Assembly (NCBI RefSeq): GCF_003966145.1
Contig: NZ_RXNR01000026.1
Coordinates: forward strand, 1-55,147
Source: Lysinibacillus telephonicus
GTDB lineage: Bacteria; Bacillota; Bacilli; Bacillales_A; Planococcaceae
Length of the DNA: 55,147 bases
Direction: 5' to 3'
Within the stretch, counting starts at the first letter, position 1. Every line of letters begins with the position of its first letter. Positions 1 through 8,968 of the stretch are shown here, piece after piece. A program made the position numbers and the translations under genes. The notes below the pieces were generated by a model. The model had not been told where the DNA came from. It saw only the letters and a list, made by a program, of their open reading frames with translations, and ran no database searches.

Positions 1-46
1 TTTGTTTCTACGTTTAGTTGGATATACACTACTAATCACCTCTAGA

Positions 47-313
47 TTAGTATGAATACCCCGAGCATTTTTGTACATAGTTATTCAAGCGATAATGTAC
101 ATATTTAAAATAGCATTTATATATTTCAGGTGTAGGTGAAACAAAATCTAAAATTTCTGCAACATTCCCTATTGAAACTTTAGACAGAATCCTACCGAAA
201 CAGTAAGTATTTTTTTCATTCAAAAAACAAAATATATCTCCAGTCTTAATAAAACGGATCATAGTTCTTTTTTTTTTATCCCATCCCCAAATATTAAAAG
301 TGTTTTTCGACAT
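47..313 (-). CDS. Imm26-like immunity protein, possibly truncated
   Basis: Small protein with the pattern GDIFCFL...TYCFGRIL, typical of the Imm26 immunity family (a 'GDIF...YGRI' beta-strand signature) that neutralises polymorphic toxins. I start it at the ATG at 313 (MSKNTF); the frame stays open to a TTG at 331, but neither start has a good ribosome binding site. At about 88 residues it is shorter than I expect for Imm26, so the C-terminus may be eroded. It lies at the far downstream end of the toxin cassette array, with no toxin next to it in the window, so it is probably a leftover of an old cassette. The family assignment comes from motif recognition only. Confidence 0.5.
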   Translation of the reverse strand: MSKNTFNIWGWDKKKRTMIRFIKTGDIFCFLNEKNTYCFGRILSKVSIGNVAEILDFVSPTPEIYKCYFKYVHYRLNNYVQKCSGYSY

Positions 314-411
314 TTTACAGCGGAATCCCAAAAATGAAAGAGTATATTAGGTGAAAAAGTAGCACAAGTAATGTATAAAAATGTATCGTTTTTGGAACAA
401 GACTCTGTTTG

Positions 412-604
412 TTATACCCATGAAAACAATAATTGTTTTTCATTTTTCACTTCTTCAACAATCAATTTAAACCTACAAATATCCGACTCACTTCCATACT
501 CATATAAAAGGAATTTCTAATTTAAAGCTTTTAGATTGCAAATGTGCATTTTTTAATTGGTTGGAACAATAACCTTGTTCAATCCAAAGAGCTGTATTTT
601 TCAT
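412..604 (-). pseudogene. Frameshifted small immunity-like gene relic
   Basis: An ATG at 604, preceded by a good ribosome binding site (AGGGTGG about 8 bases upstream), opens a frame MKNTALWIEQGYCSNQ... that hits a stop at 500-502. Another frame takes over near 505-515 and continues as LLYEYGSESD...LLFSWV to a stop at 412. Joined, this makes a protein of about 66 residues, which suggests a single frameshift in a once functional small gene. I do not recognise the family. The rest of 332-765 shows no other coding signal. Confidence 0.4.
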
Positions 605-765
605 TAGTTTCCACCCTAGGCACCCTATCCTTTGAAAAATCAATGATCCTCGCCAAAGTCATTGGACTACCCCTAGCTTAGTAGAGAACTAGTCATATCC
701 TAAATTTAAACCCAACGCTTCCACATCGTTTGATGTTCATCACTAACAGTACGGTATGTAATTTC

Positions 766-1326
766 CTATTTCACAATTTCTTTCCAAACTTCTATACTAT
801 CGGAGTCAAATGAATTAATTACTATATCTAAAAACTCTGATTGGGTGTTTTGAGATCTGTGAAAATATGCTGTTCCTAACGCTTGAATAAGGTTAGTAAA
901 AGATTCTGCTACTTTAATTTTTTTATTAAATGGCGTCTCTGAGCCATAAACGTAAATATTTCCACAATTGACATCCATAATGAATGTAAAATAATCCCCC
1001 ATTGCAATACATAAAAATTGATTTGAAAGACTATTTACATCTTCATTTGACAAATCTTCTTGGTAACTTATTAATTTTTCTAGATAATCTGTATTACTAC
1101 CAAAATGTACTCCTAAAATACTAAAATCACCAAAATCATAGTTTAAAATTAAATCTACAAAATCTGCAGGGAATTTCACCCCAATCCTTCTCTCTACATC
1201 TTCAATGTTATCTTTCGTCCCAACTTGTTTCTTTAATCTTAAACCCGTAACAATTGGTTCTAAAGGAATAAAATCTGTATCTAAAATTGTGGTTATTTCC
1301 TCAATACTTAATAAAACATTATTCAT
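766..1326 (-). CDS. SMI1/KNR4 (SUKH) family immunity protein
   Basis: A 186-residue SUKH-superfamily protein. The diagnostic region near residues 40-75 reads IEDVERRIGVKFPADFVDLILNY, followed by G-rich strands and a hydrophobic beta sheet (FLCIAMGDYFTFIMD) with an acidic C-terminus. SUKH proteins are the commonest immunity proteins of polymorphic toxin loci and usually bind nuclease toxins. There is no matching toxin just upstream: the next gene is the frameshifted DUF5713 copy, beyond which only a short RHS remnant remains. It is therefore probably an orphan immunity gene. The ATG start lies inside ATTCAT with a GATG-rich leader. Confidence 0.75.
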   Translation of the reverse strand: MNNVLLSIEEITTILDTDFIPLEPIVTGLRLKKQVGTKDNIEDVERRIGVKFPADFVDLILNYDFGDFSILGVHFGSNTDYLEKLISYQEDLSNEDVNSLSNQFLCIAMGDYFTFIMDVNCGNIYVYGSETPFNKKIKVAESFTNLIQALGTAYFHRSQNTQSEFLDIVINSFDSDSIEVWKEIVK

Positions 1327-1487
1327 AACATCACATCCTTTATTTACAAATCAACTTCATTGTTCGTATAGGATTCTTTCGTACTGGTTGTACAAATCCT
1401 TAGTTAATTCGTATTTTTTGCTTTAAGGACGAATTATGTATTTATTAGCCCACGTATTAAACTCTGTATTTTCAGACTATTACAGCT

Positions 1488-1813
1488 TTACCATTCCCGT
1501 TTCCTCAAAGCATCTTCGATATCAATATCAAGCTCAAAATATTGTAGAATCTCTTCTACTGTTATTCCGATAGAATCCCGCGCGACAGTTTCAATTTCAC
1601 TATCATTTTGATAAAACTCATTCTGTAATTCATTAATTGCTATCGTCATTTCATCTAGCTTTTGTTGAACTTCTTCAATTGAATGCTTACCTTCTTCAAG
1701 AAAATGAACTACCTGAGTAATTATCAATTTGATTTTATCCACTAAAACGTTGGATAAAAGGCATCTTCGTACATATCCAATAGGTATTTGAATTCAGAAT
1801 CTAGTTTCTTCAC
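1488..1813 (-). pseudogene. DUF5713-like gene with a one-base frameshift
   Basis: A near duplicate of the intact gene at 16426-16752. The intact copy starts at GTG and reads VKKLDSEFKYLVDMY...; here GTG at 1813 gives the same N-terminus until a run of A (plus strand) near 1743 has four bases where the intact copy has five. The frame is then lost and stops at once. The remainder is open from 1742 to 1488 (84 residues, ending in LRKREW). SEIETVARDSIG is the strongest shared motif and fits DUF5713. The single-base loss marks this as a decaying copy left in the cassette tail. Confidence 0.7.
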
Positions 1814-1834
1814 TATGCTTTGATTTCCCCCTAA

Positions 1835-1995
1835 TTTTGTATCTCGGTTTTGACTTTTTACTCGATGGTGTGTTGAACTGCCCGTGATATATCATATTGC
1901 CATTTACTAATAACATCGCCGGGTGGGATTCTCTCAATCTCTTGACCTAGTTCGTTGTGTATCGTGGCTATTCTTTGGTTTTGATCGGTAACAAA
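1835..1995 (-). pseudogene. RHS core fragment
   Basis: About 160 bases of clear nucleotide similarity to the RHS core repeated in the cassettes downstream: the stretch encoding QNRDTRRRVYNWD through GRPTHH, WQYDISG and the GDVISKWQ/QEIERI region. It has several small differences and no usable open frame. It is the remnant of a sixth displaced RHS cassette whose toxin has been lost. It sits just downstream of the 1994-2038 terminator of the neighbouring cassette, in the position RHS homology takes in the intact cassettes. Confidence 0.75.
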
Positions 1996-2038
1996 AAGAG
2001 TAGCAATAAACTCCAAAGTCCAGAATTCACGCTACTCT
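1994..2038 (-). terminator. Rho-independent terminator after SUKH immunity gene
   Basis: Stem AGAGTAGC/GCTACTCT with a long loop containing GAATTC, followed on the minus strand by TTTTTG. It lies 94 bases past the stop of the SUKH gene at 2132 and closes that cassette. Confidence 0.65.
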
Positions 2039-2131
2039 AAATGAAATATTAATTTACATGTATGACTACCATATGAAATCTTCTCATTTTGGAAAAGCAA
2101 TCTAATTTTAATCAAAAATTTATATCAAGTT

Positions 2132-2686
2132 TTAATCTGCATCTCCTACTACATATTCAATTTCAATATCTAATAGATCATCGGGGAATAAATTACAATT
2201 TATATTTCCGTTCAAGATATCAAAAATAAATTCAGAGAATGAATTTTTATATTCATAGGATTCTCCAGTTCCACCATCATACACCAATACAGACCATTCT
2301 TCTGGGTTATTAGAAGTAATCCAATTTAATACATCTCCATTATCTGTTACTCCCCAAGGTAACAAACCGCCTTCTACAGGAAATAAACTATGTGGGAAAT
2401 CATCAGGAAATTTTTGCTTTGATATAATATATGCATCATTTTCTTCTTTTGACCTTATAAAAAAATTAAGGTTTTCATTATCAGAAAAAGGTGAATAAAT
2501 CCACAAAAAGCCACAAACTCCACCTGTTCCATAGGTAGAAATAAATTCTTTATAATCTGCTGGGAATTTTGAACCTAACTCCTTCTCGGCTTCTTTCCAT
2601 TGAGATATATCTCCTGAACCATAAATTTTTTCAGGTACAGGTAAAATAGTTTTTAGTCTTTCTAAAGACACATTTAATCTCTCCAA
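2132..2686 (-). CDS. SMI1/KNR4 (SUKH) immunity protein, partner of nuclease at 2719
   Basis: A 184-residue SUKH protein. WKEAEKELGSKFPADYKEFISTYGTGG (residues 30-56) is the classic SMI1/KNR4 N-terminal signature, followed by LPWGVTDNGDVLNW and an acidic C-terminal tail. It starts 33 bases after the stop of the RHS-nuclease cassette at 2719-4629, so it is the expected cognate immunity protein. SUKH proteins commonly pair with ββα-metal (HNH/NucA-like) nucleases, which agrees with the neighbouring toxin. A terminator follows at 1994-2038. Confidence 0.82.
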   Translation of the reverse strand: MERLNVSLERLKTILPVPEKIYGSGDISQWKEAEKELGSKFPADYKEFISTYGTGGVCGFLWIYSPFSDNENLNFFIRSKEENDAYIISKQKFPDDFPHSLFPVEGGLLPWGVTDNGDVLNWITSNNPEEWSVLVYDGGTGESYEYKNSFSEFIFDILNGNINCNLFPDDLLDIEIEYVVGDAD

Positions 2687-2718
2687 TCACTTTGTAATAT
2701 TCTTTACATAACATCAGA

Positions 2719-4629
2719 CTATTTTTTACAACTATATTTTCTATTCACAATAGTAACATCTAATGAAAATCCACCTGTTCCTTTTGCTGACAGTGTTACT
2801 CCCCTAGGCATTAAATCAGAACCATCATAAATAGGTACTGCTCTATAAGAAACTGTTTGACCATTTTTTACTATATCTCTTACCGCTAACTCAAAGTCCC
2901 TCATAACTGGCGAGTTAACTGGATTATGAATTAACGTCACTAGATTTCTAGAATCTTTCCCTGAACCACCTAGTATTTTTGCCAATAAATGTCCACGTGC
3001 ATGTCCAGATTTTTGCCCTCCGAATCCAGGGGGTCTAATATGAAAACTTGCAGGAGAACCTGTCCCAATCATATCTGAAGTAATCGTCGCTGATACACCG
3101 GTTGGGCGGCCTAAGTGATCTAATTCACCATATATTATGTGACCACCTGTACTATTTAACCCAAACAAATCGAGCCATATATTCGGATCACTAACATATC
3201 CATACAACGTTGGATTATTCCCCGCAAGTCCAATCGGATCTATCTGAGTATAATTCCCTTGTTCTGGGTCGTAGTATCGGAATCGATTATAATAAAGACC
3301 TGTCTCTTGATCCTCGTACTGTCCTTGATAACGGAATGGAATAAAGTCTTTCTCACCTGTAAATTCTTTCACTCTGCCATAAACATCAAGATCAGCGGAC
3401 CAAACCTTATTCCCCTCATCATCATAAGCTTCGACAGGTGTTCCAAGATAGTCACTAATAATACTGTAGTGACCTTCACTTGTGATTTTAGCTGAAGGGA
3501 CGAAGCCGTCATTAAATACCCATGTGACTAGATCAGGTTCAGCCGAATCTTTTTGCGAATCAAATTCATGTAGAATTGTATTGCCATCCCACACGAATCT
3601 CATCGACTTTTCATTGGAACTCTTCTCTACCCGTCTACCTAACGTGTCATATTTGAAAGTAACTTCAGTCTTGTCTGGCTTGATGACCTTAGACAACATC
3701 CCATTGCCATAGTACTCGTATTTCCACGTATCACCATTGTTTTCGACTTTCTCTATGAGATTTCCTTCTTCGTCATAGGAGAAATTGGCATCTTTTGTTT
3801 CTAGTAGTCTACTGCCAGGGCCGTAAACACGATCAGATTTTTCACGTGTTTCATATAGATTGCCGACATCGTCGACACTGCGGTATAGGAAATCAAATTG
3901 ACCACCCTGATTAGACCATACGAGGTTACTAAATTCATCGTAACCATAAGTCACTTTTACACCCGTTAATTCGTTAACCATACTGCGTAATCGGTGATTG
4001 ACATCCCAATTATAAACACGTCTTCGAGTATCGCGGTTTTGACTCCTTACCCGATGGTGTGTTGGTCTACCTGAAATATCATATTGCCATTTACTGATAA
4101 CATCTCCAGGTAGGATTCTCTCAATCTCTTGACCTAGCTCATTGTACTGCATGGAAGCAGTCCACTGGGCTTGGTCGGAGTGAGAAGCGGTCATTTGCGT
4201 GACATTGCCCATTTCATTACGAGCGACAGTAATGTTTGCGCCGAGGCTACTCGTAATTTGGAAACGGTTGCCTAGTTCATCGTAGCTACTTTCAATCCAA
4301 TGGTCGTTTTGCCACTCTTTGATTACTTGGCCGGATGCGTCTCGCTCGAGCTTGACCGTCACATGATCGTTTGCCGTCTCTAGCAACAAACCATTTTTGT
4401 CATAGCTAAATGTTTCCCATGTATCGTCATAATAATCCGCACGAATAACATTTCCTAGGTTGTCATGTTGATACGCTGTCCAGCGATTACCAGGTCGATT
4501 AATTCTCTGAACCAATCCCGCTAGACTTCGTTCATACGTTCTTGTCATGTCATCAAAGCCGATTTCCTTGATGATATTGCCTTTCTCATCACGTTCTAAC
4601 TGATACGCTTTACCTTTTTCATTGAACAT
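2719..4629 (-). CDS. Displaced RHS core with DNA/RNA non-specific endonuclease tip (cassette A)
   Basis: An RHS/YD-repeat fragment that begins mid-core (FNEKGKAYQLERD) with no secretion domain. It ends with the RHS core boundary YYNRFRYYDPEQG...DPIGLAG...LFGLN and a 144-residue toxin. The toxin has RGHLLAK, then RNLVTL, NPVNSPVM and a PIY...MP strand, matching ββα-Me nucleases of the DNA/RNA non-specific endonuclease type (NucA-like, RGH histidine). RHS homology continues a few codons upstream to about 4641, then stops abruptly next to the terminator at 4657. Without start signals it is probably silent until recombined into the full gene at 17459-22939. The toxin ends in SCKK. Confidence 0.8.
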   Translation of the reverse strand: MFNEKGKAYQLERDEKGNIIKEIGFDDMTRTYERSLAGLVQRINRPGNRWTAYQHDNLGNVIRADYYDDTWETFSYDKNGLLLETANDHVTVKLERDASGQVIKEWQNDHWIESSYDELGNRFQITSSLGANITVARNEMGNVTQMTASHSDQAQWTASMQYNELGQEIERILPGDVISKWQYDISGRPTHHRVRSQNRDTRRRVYNWDVNHRLRSMVNELTGVKVTYGYDEFSNLVWSNQGGQFDFLYRSVDDVGNLYETREKSDRVYGPGSRLLETKDANFSYDEEGNLIEKVENNGDTWKYEYYGNGMLSKVIKPDKTEVTFKYDTLGRRVEKSSNEKSMRFVWDGNTILHEFDSQKDSAEPDLVTWVFNDGFVPSAKITSEGHYSIISDYLGTPVEAYDDEGNKVWSADLDVYGRVKEFTGEKDFIPFRYQGQYEDQETGLYYNRFRYYDPEQGNYTQIDPIGLAGNNPTLYGYVSDPNIWLDLFGLNSTGGHIIYGELDHLGRPTGVSATITSDMIGTGSPASFHIRPPGFGGQKSGHARGHLLAKILGGSGKDSRNLVTLIHNPVNSPVMRDFELAVRDIVKNGQTVSYRAVPIYDGSDLMPRGVTLSAKGTGGFSLDVTIVNRKYSCKK

Positions 4630-4656
4630 AAACGGTTAATTTTTTCTCTAATACAC

Positions 4657-4703
4657 AAAAACATAGGTAAAGAAGTGCCAATAGCTTCTTCTTACCTATG
4701 TTT
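4657..4703 (-). terminator. Terminator between cassettes (ACATA-GTAAAGAAG type)
   Basis: A long inverted repeat, AACATAGGTAAAGAAG against CTTCTTCTTACCTATGTT, flanked by A and T runs. It lies downstream of the DUF6630 gene (4761) and directly before cassette A. It resembles the hairpin at 16252-16300 in sequence. Confidence 0.7.
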
Positions 4704-4760
4704 GGAAAAGTTATTTCGTAAATATTCTCTACTCGTTCAATTGTAGTAGGGCTCATAAAT

Positions 4761-5264
4761 TTAGAAAGAATCTTGAATTCTATAACCCGCTTCTTGTGCC
4801 AACTTCTTAATGTCACCAATGTCAGATGATGGAACGGTGATCAAAACGTAACAATCACTATCAATATCTAAACTTGCCAATGAAATTGCCTGTTCCTTTA
4901 ATTTTTCTGAAATGGCATTTAAACATTGGGTCGTTGTCAGATTATCCAACTCTCCATCTTCAAATTCCTCCCAATTCATGCACGCCATTTTTTTTCTATC
5001 TAGCAATTCATCAACAACATCACAAATATATAACCCAGATTCTTTCCAATCGAGTTCAAATGCTAAATCATGCTCAAGAAGTGCATCAACCAAAGAAATC
5101 CACGCCAATTGATCAATCGGTCTGTCTATTCCTCTTTCATCCAGTCGGTCTTTGAACTTCTCGAAATATGCTTCTGGCTTTTCTTTAGCTAATGAAACCT
5201 CTGAAAAAATTTGTTCCTCCATATCACAGGAAAGCTTTTGCACAAGTAACAATAATGCATTCAT
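4761..5264 (-). CDS. DUF6630-like small acidic protein, possible second immunity
   Basis: 167 residues, acidic. The pattern LAWISLVDALLEHDLAFELDWKES (residues 53-76) is typical of DUF6630 proteins, which often occur among polymorphic toxin and immunity genes. It is the second gene after the PD-(D/E)XK-type cassette B, following the 284-residue gene with a 69-base gap, and is closed by the 4657-4703 terminator. Its role is unknown; an accessory or former-cassette immunity protein is plausible. The ATG start at 5264 is supported by alignment of the N-terminal helix only. Confidence 0.5.
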   Translation of the reverse strand: MNALLLLVQKLSCDMEEQIFSEVSLAKEKPEAYFEKFKDRLDERGIDRPIDQLAWISLVDALLEHDLAFELDWKESGLYICDVVDELLDRKKMACMNWEEFEDGELDNLTTTQCLNAISEKLKEQAISLASLDIDSDCYVLITVPSSDIGDIKKLAQEAGYRIQDSF

Positions 5265-5333
5265 ACACTCATTCCTTTTCCTAACTTTTGAAGTAGCTGA
5301 TACTTTATTTTGTGCGATTCGAAATAGAATACT

Positions 5334-6188
5334 TTAACTTATAATTCGTTGTGAATCAGGTACCTTTTCATTTTGAATTACGAATTGCAATACCTCATCC
5401 TCTTCGAGTTTATATCCTGGCTTATCCTTTGGAATATCAGCTAAGAGTGTTTGTAGCAACGGATGCTCTATTTTAGGTGTGGTTAATCCCTCTTTTTCTC
5501 TTATTAACTGAATACAATAATAATCGTAAGGTATACAATCAAATGATAATATTTCACTTGATTTATGTGGCGTGTCGCTTAGACTATAAATGTGAAAATC
5601 ACAAAGTTCATAAAGATGCTCTCCAAAATCGTTTGTATCGTTCCAACTGCTCATTAATTTTTGGTAGACATGATCTTCTGGTAAAATATTAAATAATTCG
5701 GGCATTTCTCCAGTTTTCCATTTATGATATAGACATGTCATGAAAACATGATGAGTTTTATTCTCAGAATAAAAACCTGGATCTTTCATGAACATATTAG
5801 TTGCATACTTGTATGTTATCTCTGCAATATCCTCATAACCCCACAATAAAGAAAGCCCGATAAGTCCCCCTATTTGCCTGTCTGATACATCTCCTCTACT
5901 TGGATTACTTTTGATCATTTGAACTAACCAAAAAAGTTGCTGCTCTAATAATATCCATGCTGATGATTCTCCATTTAGTATTCTATTTTTCGCATTCATT
6001 TCTAGGTGAACTCCTACTAAAAAACCTAAGCTGTCAGCTAAATGATTTGCTTCATTTTTTTGCATTAAGTCTTTCATTTCATTTAGTCGTTCATCTAGTA
6101 TTTCTTTTACTTCTTCATCTGAAATCACGTTTTTTTTGTACTCTTTTATAGATCGATTAAAATACTTCCAGTATTTGTTTGTATACAT
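5334..6188 (-). CDS. Helical immunity-type protein, partner of cassette B toxin
   Basis: A 284-residue, predominantly alpha-helical cytoplasmic protein with no signal peptide or membrane segment. It starts 28 bases after the stop of the RHS cassette at 6217, the immunity position. Repeated short helices (GGLIGLSLLWGYEDIAEITYKYA, HHVFMTCLYHKWKTGEMPELFN) recall helical immunity proteins such as Imm49 or the PoNi type that pairs with PD-(D/E)XK (PoNe) toxins. The second is attractive because the neighbouring toxin has a PD-(D/E)XK signature, but I cannot confirm the family. The function rests on position. Confidence 0.55.
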   Translation of the reverse strand: MYTNKYWKYFNRSIKEYKKNVISDEEVKEILDERLNEMKDLMQKNEANHLADSLGFLVGVHLEMNAKNRILNGESSAWILLEQQLFWLVQMIKSNPSRGDVSDRQIGGLIGLSLLWGYEDIAEITYKYATNMFMKDPGFYSENKTHHVFMTCLYHKWKTGEMPELFNILPEDHVYQKLMSSWNDTNDFGEHLYELCDFHIYSLSDTPHKSSEILSFDCIPYDYYCIQLIREKEGLTTPKIEHPLLQTLLADIPKDKPGYKLEEDEVLQFVIQNEKVPDSQRIIS

Positions 6189-6216
6189 TCTTTCACTCCT
6201 TTTTTGATGTCATTTC

Positions 6217-7737
6217 TCAATAGAGAAATTCCTTTTTAGGGTCTATTTTGGCACCATGTCTTAATTTTTTTAGTTTAGCTGTATAGCCGTTACTACCATG
6301 AGTAACACTATATTTAACTTCAAAACTTGACATACCATATTTGTTTATATCATCTCTAATAGTTTTTACAGTTGATACAATTTTCGGATCAATTTTTTGC
6401 CCTCTTAAAGTACGTCTATTATAAACTTCATCAAAGATATCTTTGATATAATTATTACCTTTTTGCTTTTTCGATAATCTTGCAGTATTGGCTTTTACTT
6501 CAAACACAAATACTTTTTTCGTAAATGGATTCTGAGCTATAATATCTGTTCCATGATTTGAATTATTTTTTATGGTCATGTAAATATTGTAACCTCGTTT
6601 TTTCAGAAGTGCTTCAAACGCATTCTCAGCAGCATCACCTTTTGCCGTATTCAATCCGAACACATCAAGCCAAACATTTGTATCCTGCACATACCCATAC
6701 AAAGTCGGATTTTCACCTGCAAGTCCAATAGGATCAACCTGCGTGTACATTCCCTCACTTGGTGAGTAATATCGGAAACGATTGTAGTAAAGCCCTGTAT
6801 CAGTGTCTTCGTATTGACCCTGATAACGGAATGGAATAAAGTCTTTCTCACCTGTAAATTCTTTCACTCTACCATAAACATCAAGCTCAGCTGACCAAAC
6901 CTTATTTCCCTCATCATCATAAGCTTCGACAGGTGTTCCCAGATAGTCACTAATAATACTGTAATGACCTTCACTCGTGATTTTAGCCGAAGGGACAAAG
7001 CCGTCATTAAATACCCATGTGACTAGGTTATCCGTTGTGTCAGACTTGTTCTCTGATTCAACTTGATTTTCTAGTTTAGCCGAATCATACTCATGTAGAA
7101 TCGTATTCCCATCCCACACGAATCTCATCATCTTCTCTTCAGTACTCTTCTCTATTCGTCTACCTAACGTGTCATACTTGAAAGTTACTTCCGAATTGTC
7201 TGGCTTGATGACCTTCGCCATCATCCCATTGCCGTAGTACTCATACTTCCACGTATCACCATTGTTTTCGACTTTTTCTATGAGATTTCCTTCTTCATCA
7301 TAAGAGAATTTAGCATCTTTCGTTTCTAGTAATCTACTGCCTGGGCCGTATACGCGATCTGATTTTTCACGTGTTTCATATAGATTGCCGACATCGTCTA
7401 CGCTGCGGTATAGGAAATCGAATTGACTGTCTTGGTTTGCCCATACGAGGTTACTGAATTCGTCGTAACCGTAAGTGACTTTGACACCGGTTAGTTCGTT
7501 GCCCATGCTGCGGAGGCGGTGATTGACATCCCAGTTATATACGCGTCTTCTTGTATCGCGGTTTTGACTGCGCACTCGATGATGTGTTGGTCTGCCTGTG
7601 ATATCATATTGCCATTTACTAATAACATCTCCAGGTAGGATTCTTTCAATCTCTTGACCTAGTTCATTGTACTGCTTGGAGGCTGTCCACTGGTTTTGGT
7701 CGGAGTGGGAAGCCGTCATTTGCATGACATTGCCCAT
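6217..7737 (-). CDS. Displaced RHS core with PD-(D/E)XK nuclease-like tip (cassette B)
   Basis: A partial RHS core starting at MGNVMQMTASH, ending at the core boundary DPIGLAG...VFGLN plus a 143-residue toxin. The toxin has AENAFEALLKKRGY, then HGTDIIAQN and VFVFEVKAN: the order G-x-D...E-x-K expected of the restriction-endonuclease-like (PD-(D/E)XK) fold. The linker just before the core boundary contains a cassette-specific insertion (KLENQVESENKSDTTDN). It ends in EFLY, the only cassette without a cysteine in its last few residues. It lacks a delivery domain and a start region and is probably silent. RHS homology upstream is scrambled (see 7738-7838). Confidence 0.78.
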   Translation of the reverse strand: MGNVMQMTASHSDQNQWTASKQYNELGQEIERILPGDVISKWQYDITGRPTHHRVRSQNRDTRRRVYNWDVNHRLRSMGNELTGVKVTYGYDEFSNLVWANQDSQFDFLYRSVDDVGNLYETREKSDRVYGPGSRLLETKDAKFSYDEEGNLIEKVENNGDTWKYEYYGNGMMAKVIKPDNSEVTFKYDTLGRRIEKSTEEKMMRFVWDGNTILHEYDSAKLENQVESENKSDTTDNLVTWVFNDGFVPSAKITSEGHYSIISDYLGTPVEAYDDEGNKVWSAELDVYGRVKEFTGEKDFIPFRYQGQYEDTDTGLYYNRFRYYSPSEGMYTQVDPIGLAGENPTLYGYVQDTNVWLDVFGLNTAKGDAAENAFEALLKKRGYNIYMTIKNNSNHGTDIIAQNPFTKKVFVFEVKANTARLSKKQKGNNYIKDIFDEVYNRRTLRGQKIDPKIVSTVKTIRDDINKYGMSSFEVKYSVTHGSNGYTAKLKKLRHGAKIDPKKEFLY

Positions 7738-7838
7738 TTCATTACGTGCGACATGGATATTACTCCTAGGTTGCTCGGACTTGGGAGTGATTGCCTAGAA
7801 CATCATAATAACCGCATTGTACTGTAATTGAAGGTTGT
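7738..7838 (-). pseudogene. Degraded upstream RHS core of cassette B
   Basis: The nucleotide sequence still matches RHS core at its left part (RNEMGN region). It then jumps, after an internal deletion, to the stretch matching VQLQYDGYDDV, ending at GAAGGTTGTTAG. The RHS frame is lost at 7741 onwards. The fragment's right edge falls close to the same core codons as in cassettes C and E. The remaining gap to 8087 holds two hairpins (7911-7953, and a weak one at 7991-8022) and nothing coding. Confidence 0.6.
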
Positions 7839-7910
7839 TAGATTTCAACGATTTATTATGAAGGGTAAACAAGCATCAATTTTTCAATCCCTAACAATAT
7901 GTAAAAATTA

Positions 7911-7953
7911 AAAAGCGGCTTGAGCTCTTTAGAATTCAAGGCTCAAACCGCTT
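7911..7953 (-). terminator. Terminator between cassettes (GAGCC-GAATTC type)
   Basis: Stem AAGCGG(C/T)TTGAGC with a loop containing TTTAGAATTCAAG. The one mismatch is a G-U pair only when read as minus-strand RNA, which supports the orientation. It closes the LRR immunity gene of cassette C and is nearly identical to the hairpins at 11032-11066 and 13219-13253. Confidence 0.75.
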
Positions 7954-8087
7954 ACTCAGTACTATACACTTTATAAGATACGTTACATTATTCCCTATCT
8001 TCTAGTATTTGAGGTTAGGGAATTTCAAAAATATTACAATAAATTTCATTGAAACTTTTAAATACTTGTAGCATAATAACAATTTCT

Positions 8088-8948
8088 CTACCTATTGTTA
8101 AAGTTCTCTAAATCGGCTAGTTTGATATCATAATCTTTCTTAATAGGTAGAAATAAATATTTTAAAGTTTTATGGTTCAAAAGATGTTTTATTTTACCAT
8201 CTTTAATACTTGTTGTTCCAATTATACGAACTTCTTGTAAATTAGGTAGTTGATGTAGAAAATCTAATGAGGGTATTTCACCGCAGTTTTCTATTATTAC
8301 TTTTTCTATGGTAGAGACAGTTCCAATCGAACTCCAATCTTTAATATTCTTACAATTTTGAAAACCTATTGAATTTAATGATTTTCCTTCCTCAATCCAC
8401 TTCAAAGAAGTCATTTTTGAATTATAACCTATTCCTATGTGCTCTAAAAAAGGCATGTACCTAAGAGCTTCGAATTCAATTATTTTAGTTTTTACAAGGC
8501 CAATTCTTTTAGCATTAGTAAATATATTGAACTTTTCAGATGAATCATCACTATAATTATCAATAAATAAATACTCTATATTCTTGTTTTGGAAAATTGA
8601 GCTGCAAGTTTTTTTATCGTAATTTAAGTAAACACACCACAATGAAACTAACTCCTCAAAAGGAATTACTTCATCAGTTTTCCCCAAAAAATTAAAATAT
8701 TCTAGTGAACTATAATTTTTCAAGTCCTTTAAGGAGTTATAGTTATAAGAGTTTAACCTAAGACCTCTAATATCTGAAATCCCATTAAGATTTTTTATAC
8801 TCTCAAACTTATGATTAATACTATCATGTGAAACTGACACACTGTCTATTTCTTGCATTTTTATATCCTCAACATCAATTACCTCTATATCTGGATTTAT
8901 GTTAATAAATCTAAAACTTCTATCGAAATAAACTTTGTCAAAAACCAT
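8088..8948 (-). CDS. Leucine-rich-repeat-like immunity protein, partner of GIY-YIG toxin
   Basis: A 286-residue protein with degenerate leucine-rich repeats through most of its length (IKNLNGISDIRGLRL, LKDLKNYSSLEYFNF, ALRYMPFLEHIGIG, FLHQLPNLQEVRIIG, NHKTLKYLFL). It has no signal peptide, so it is cytoplasmic. It starts 21 bases after the stop of the GIY-YIG toxin at 8969, with GGAG followed by GAGGAG in the gap as ribosome binding sites, and is the likely cognate immunity protein. LRR proteins occur as immunity proteins in polymorphic toxin loci. The hairpin at 7911-7953 terminates the unit. Confidence 0.65.
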   Translation of the reverse strand: MVFDKVYFDRSFRFININPDIEVIDVEDIKMQEIDSVSVSHDSINHKFESIKNLNGISDIRGLRLNSYNYNSLKDLKNYSSLEYFNFLGKTDEVIPFEELVSLWCVYLNYDKKTCSSIFQNKNIEYLFIDNYSDDSSEKFNIFTNAKRIGLVKTKIIEFEALRYMPFLEHIGIGYNSKMTSLKWIEEGKSLNSIGFQNCKNIKDWSSIGTVSTIEKVIIENCGEIPSLDFLHQLPNLQEVRIIGTTSIKDGKIKHLLNHKTLKYLFLPIKKDYDIKLADLENFNNR

Positions 8949-8968
8949 AAAATTTCTCCTCGATCTCC

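Noticed and set aside
4619-4819. Minus-strand 66-codon frame across the terminator between cassettes A and B
   Set aside because: It includes the hairpin and overlaps the DUF6630 gene in another frame; no start signal or family.
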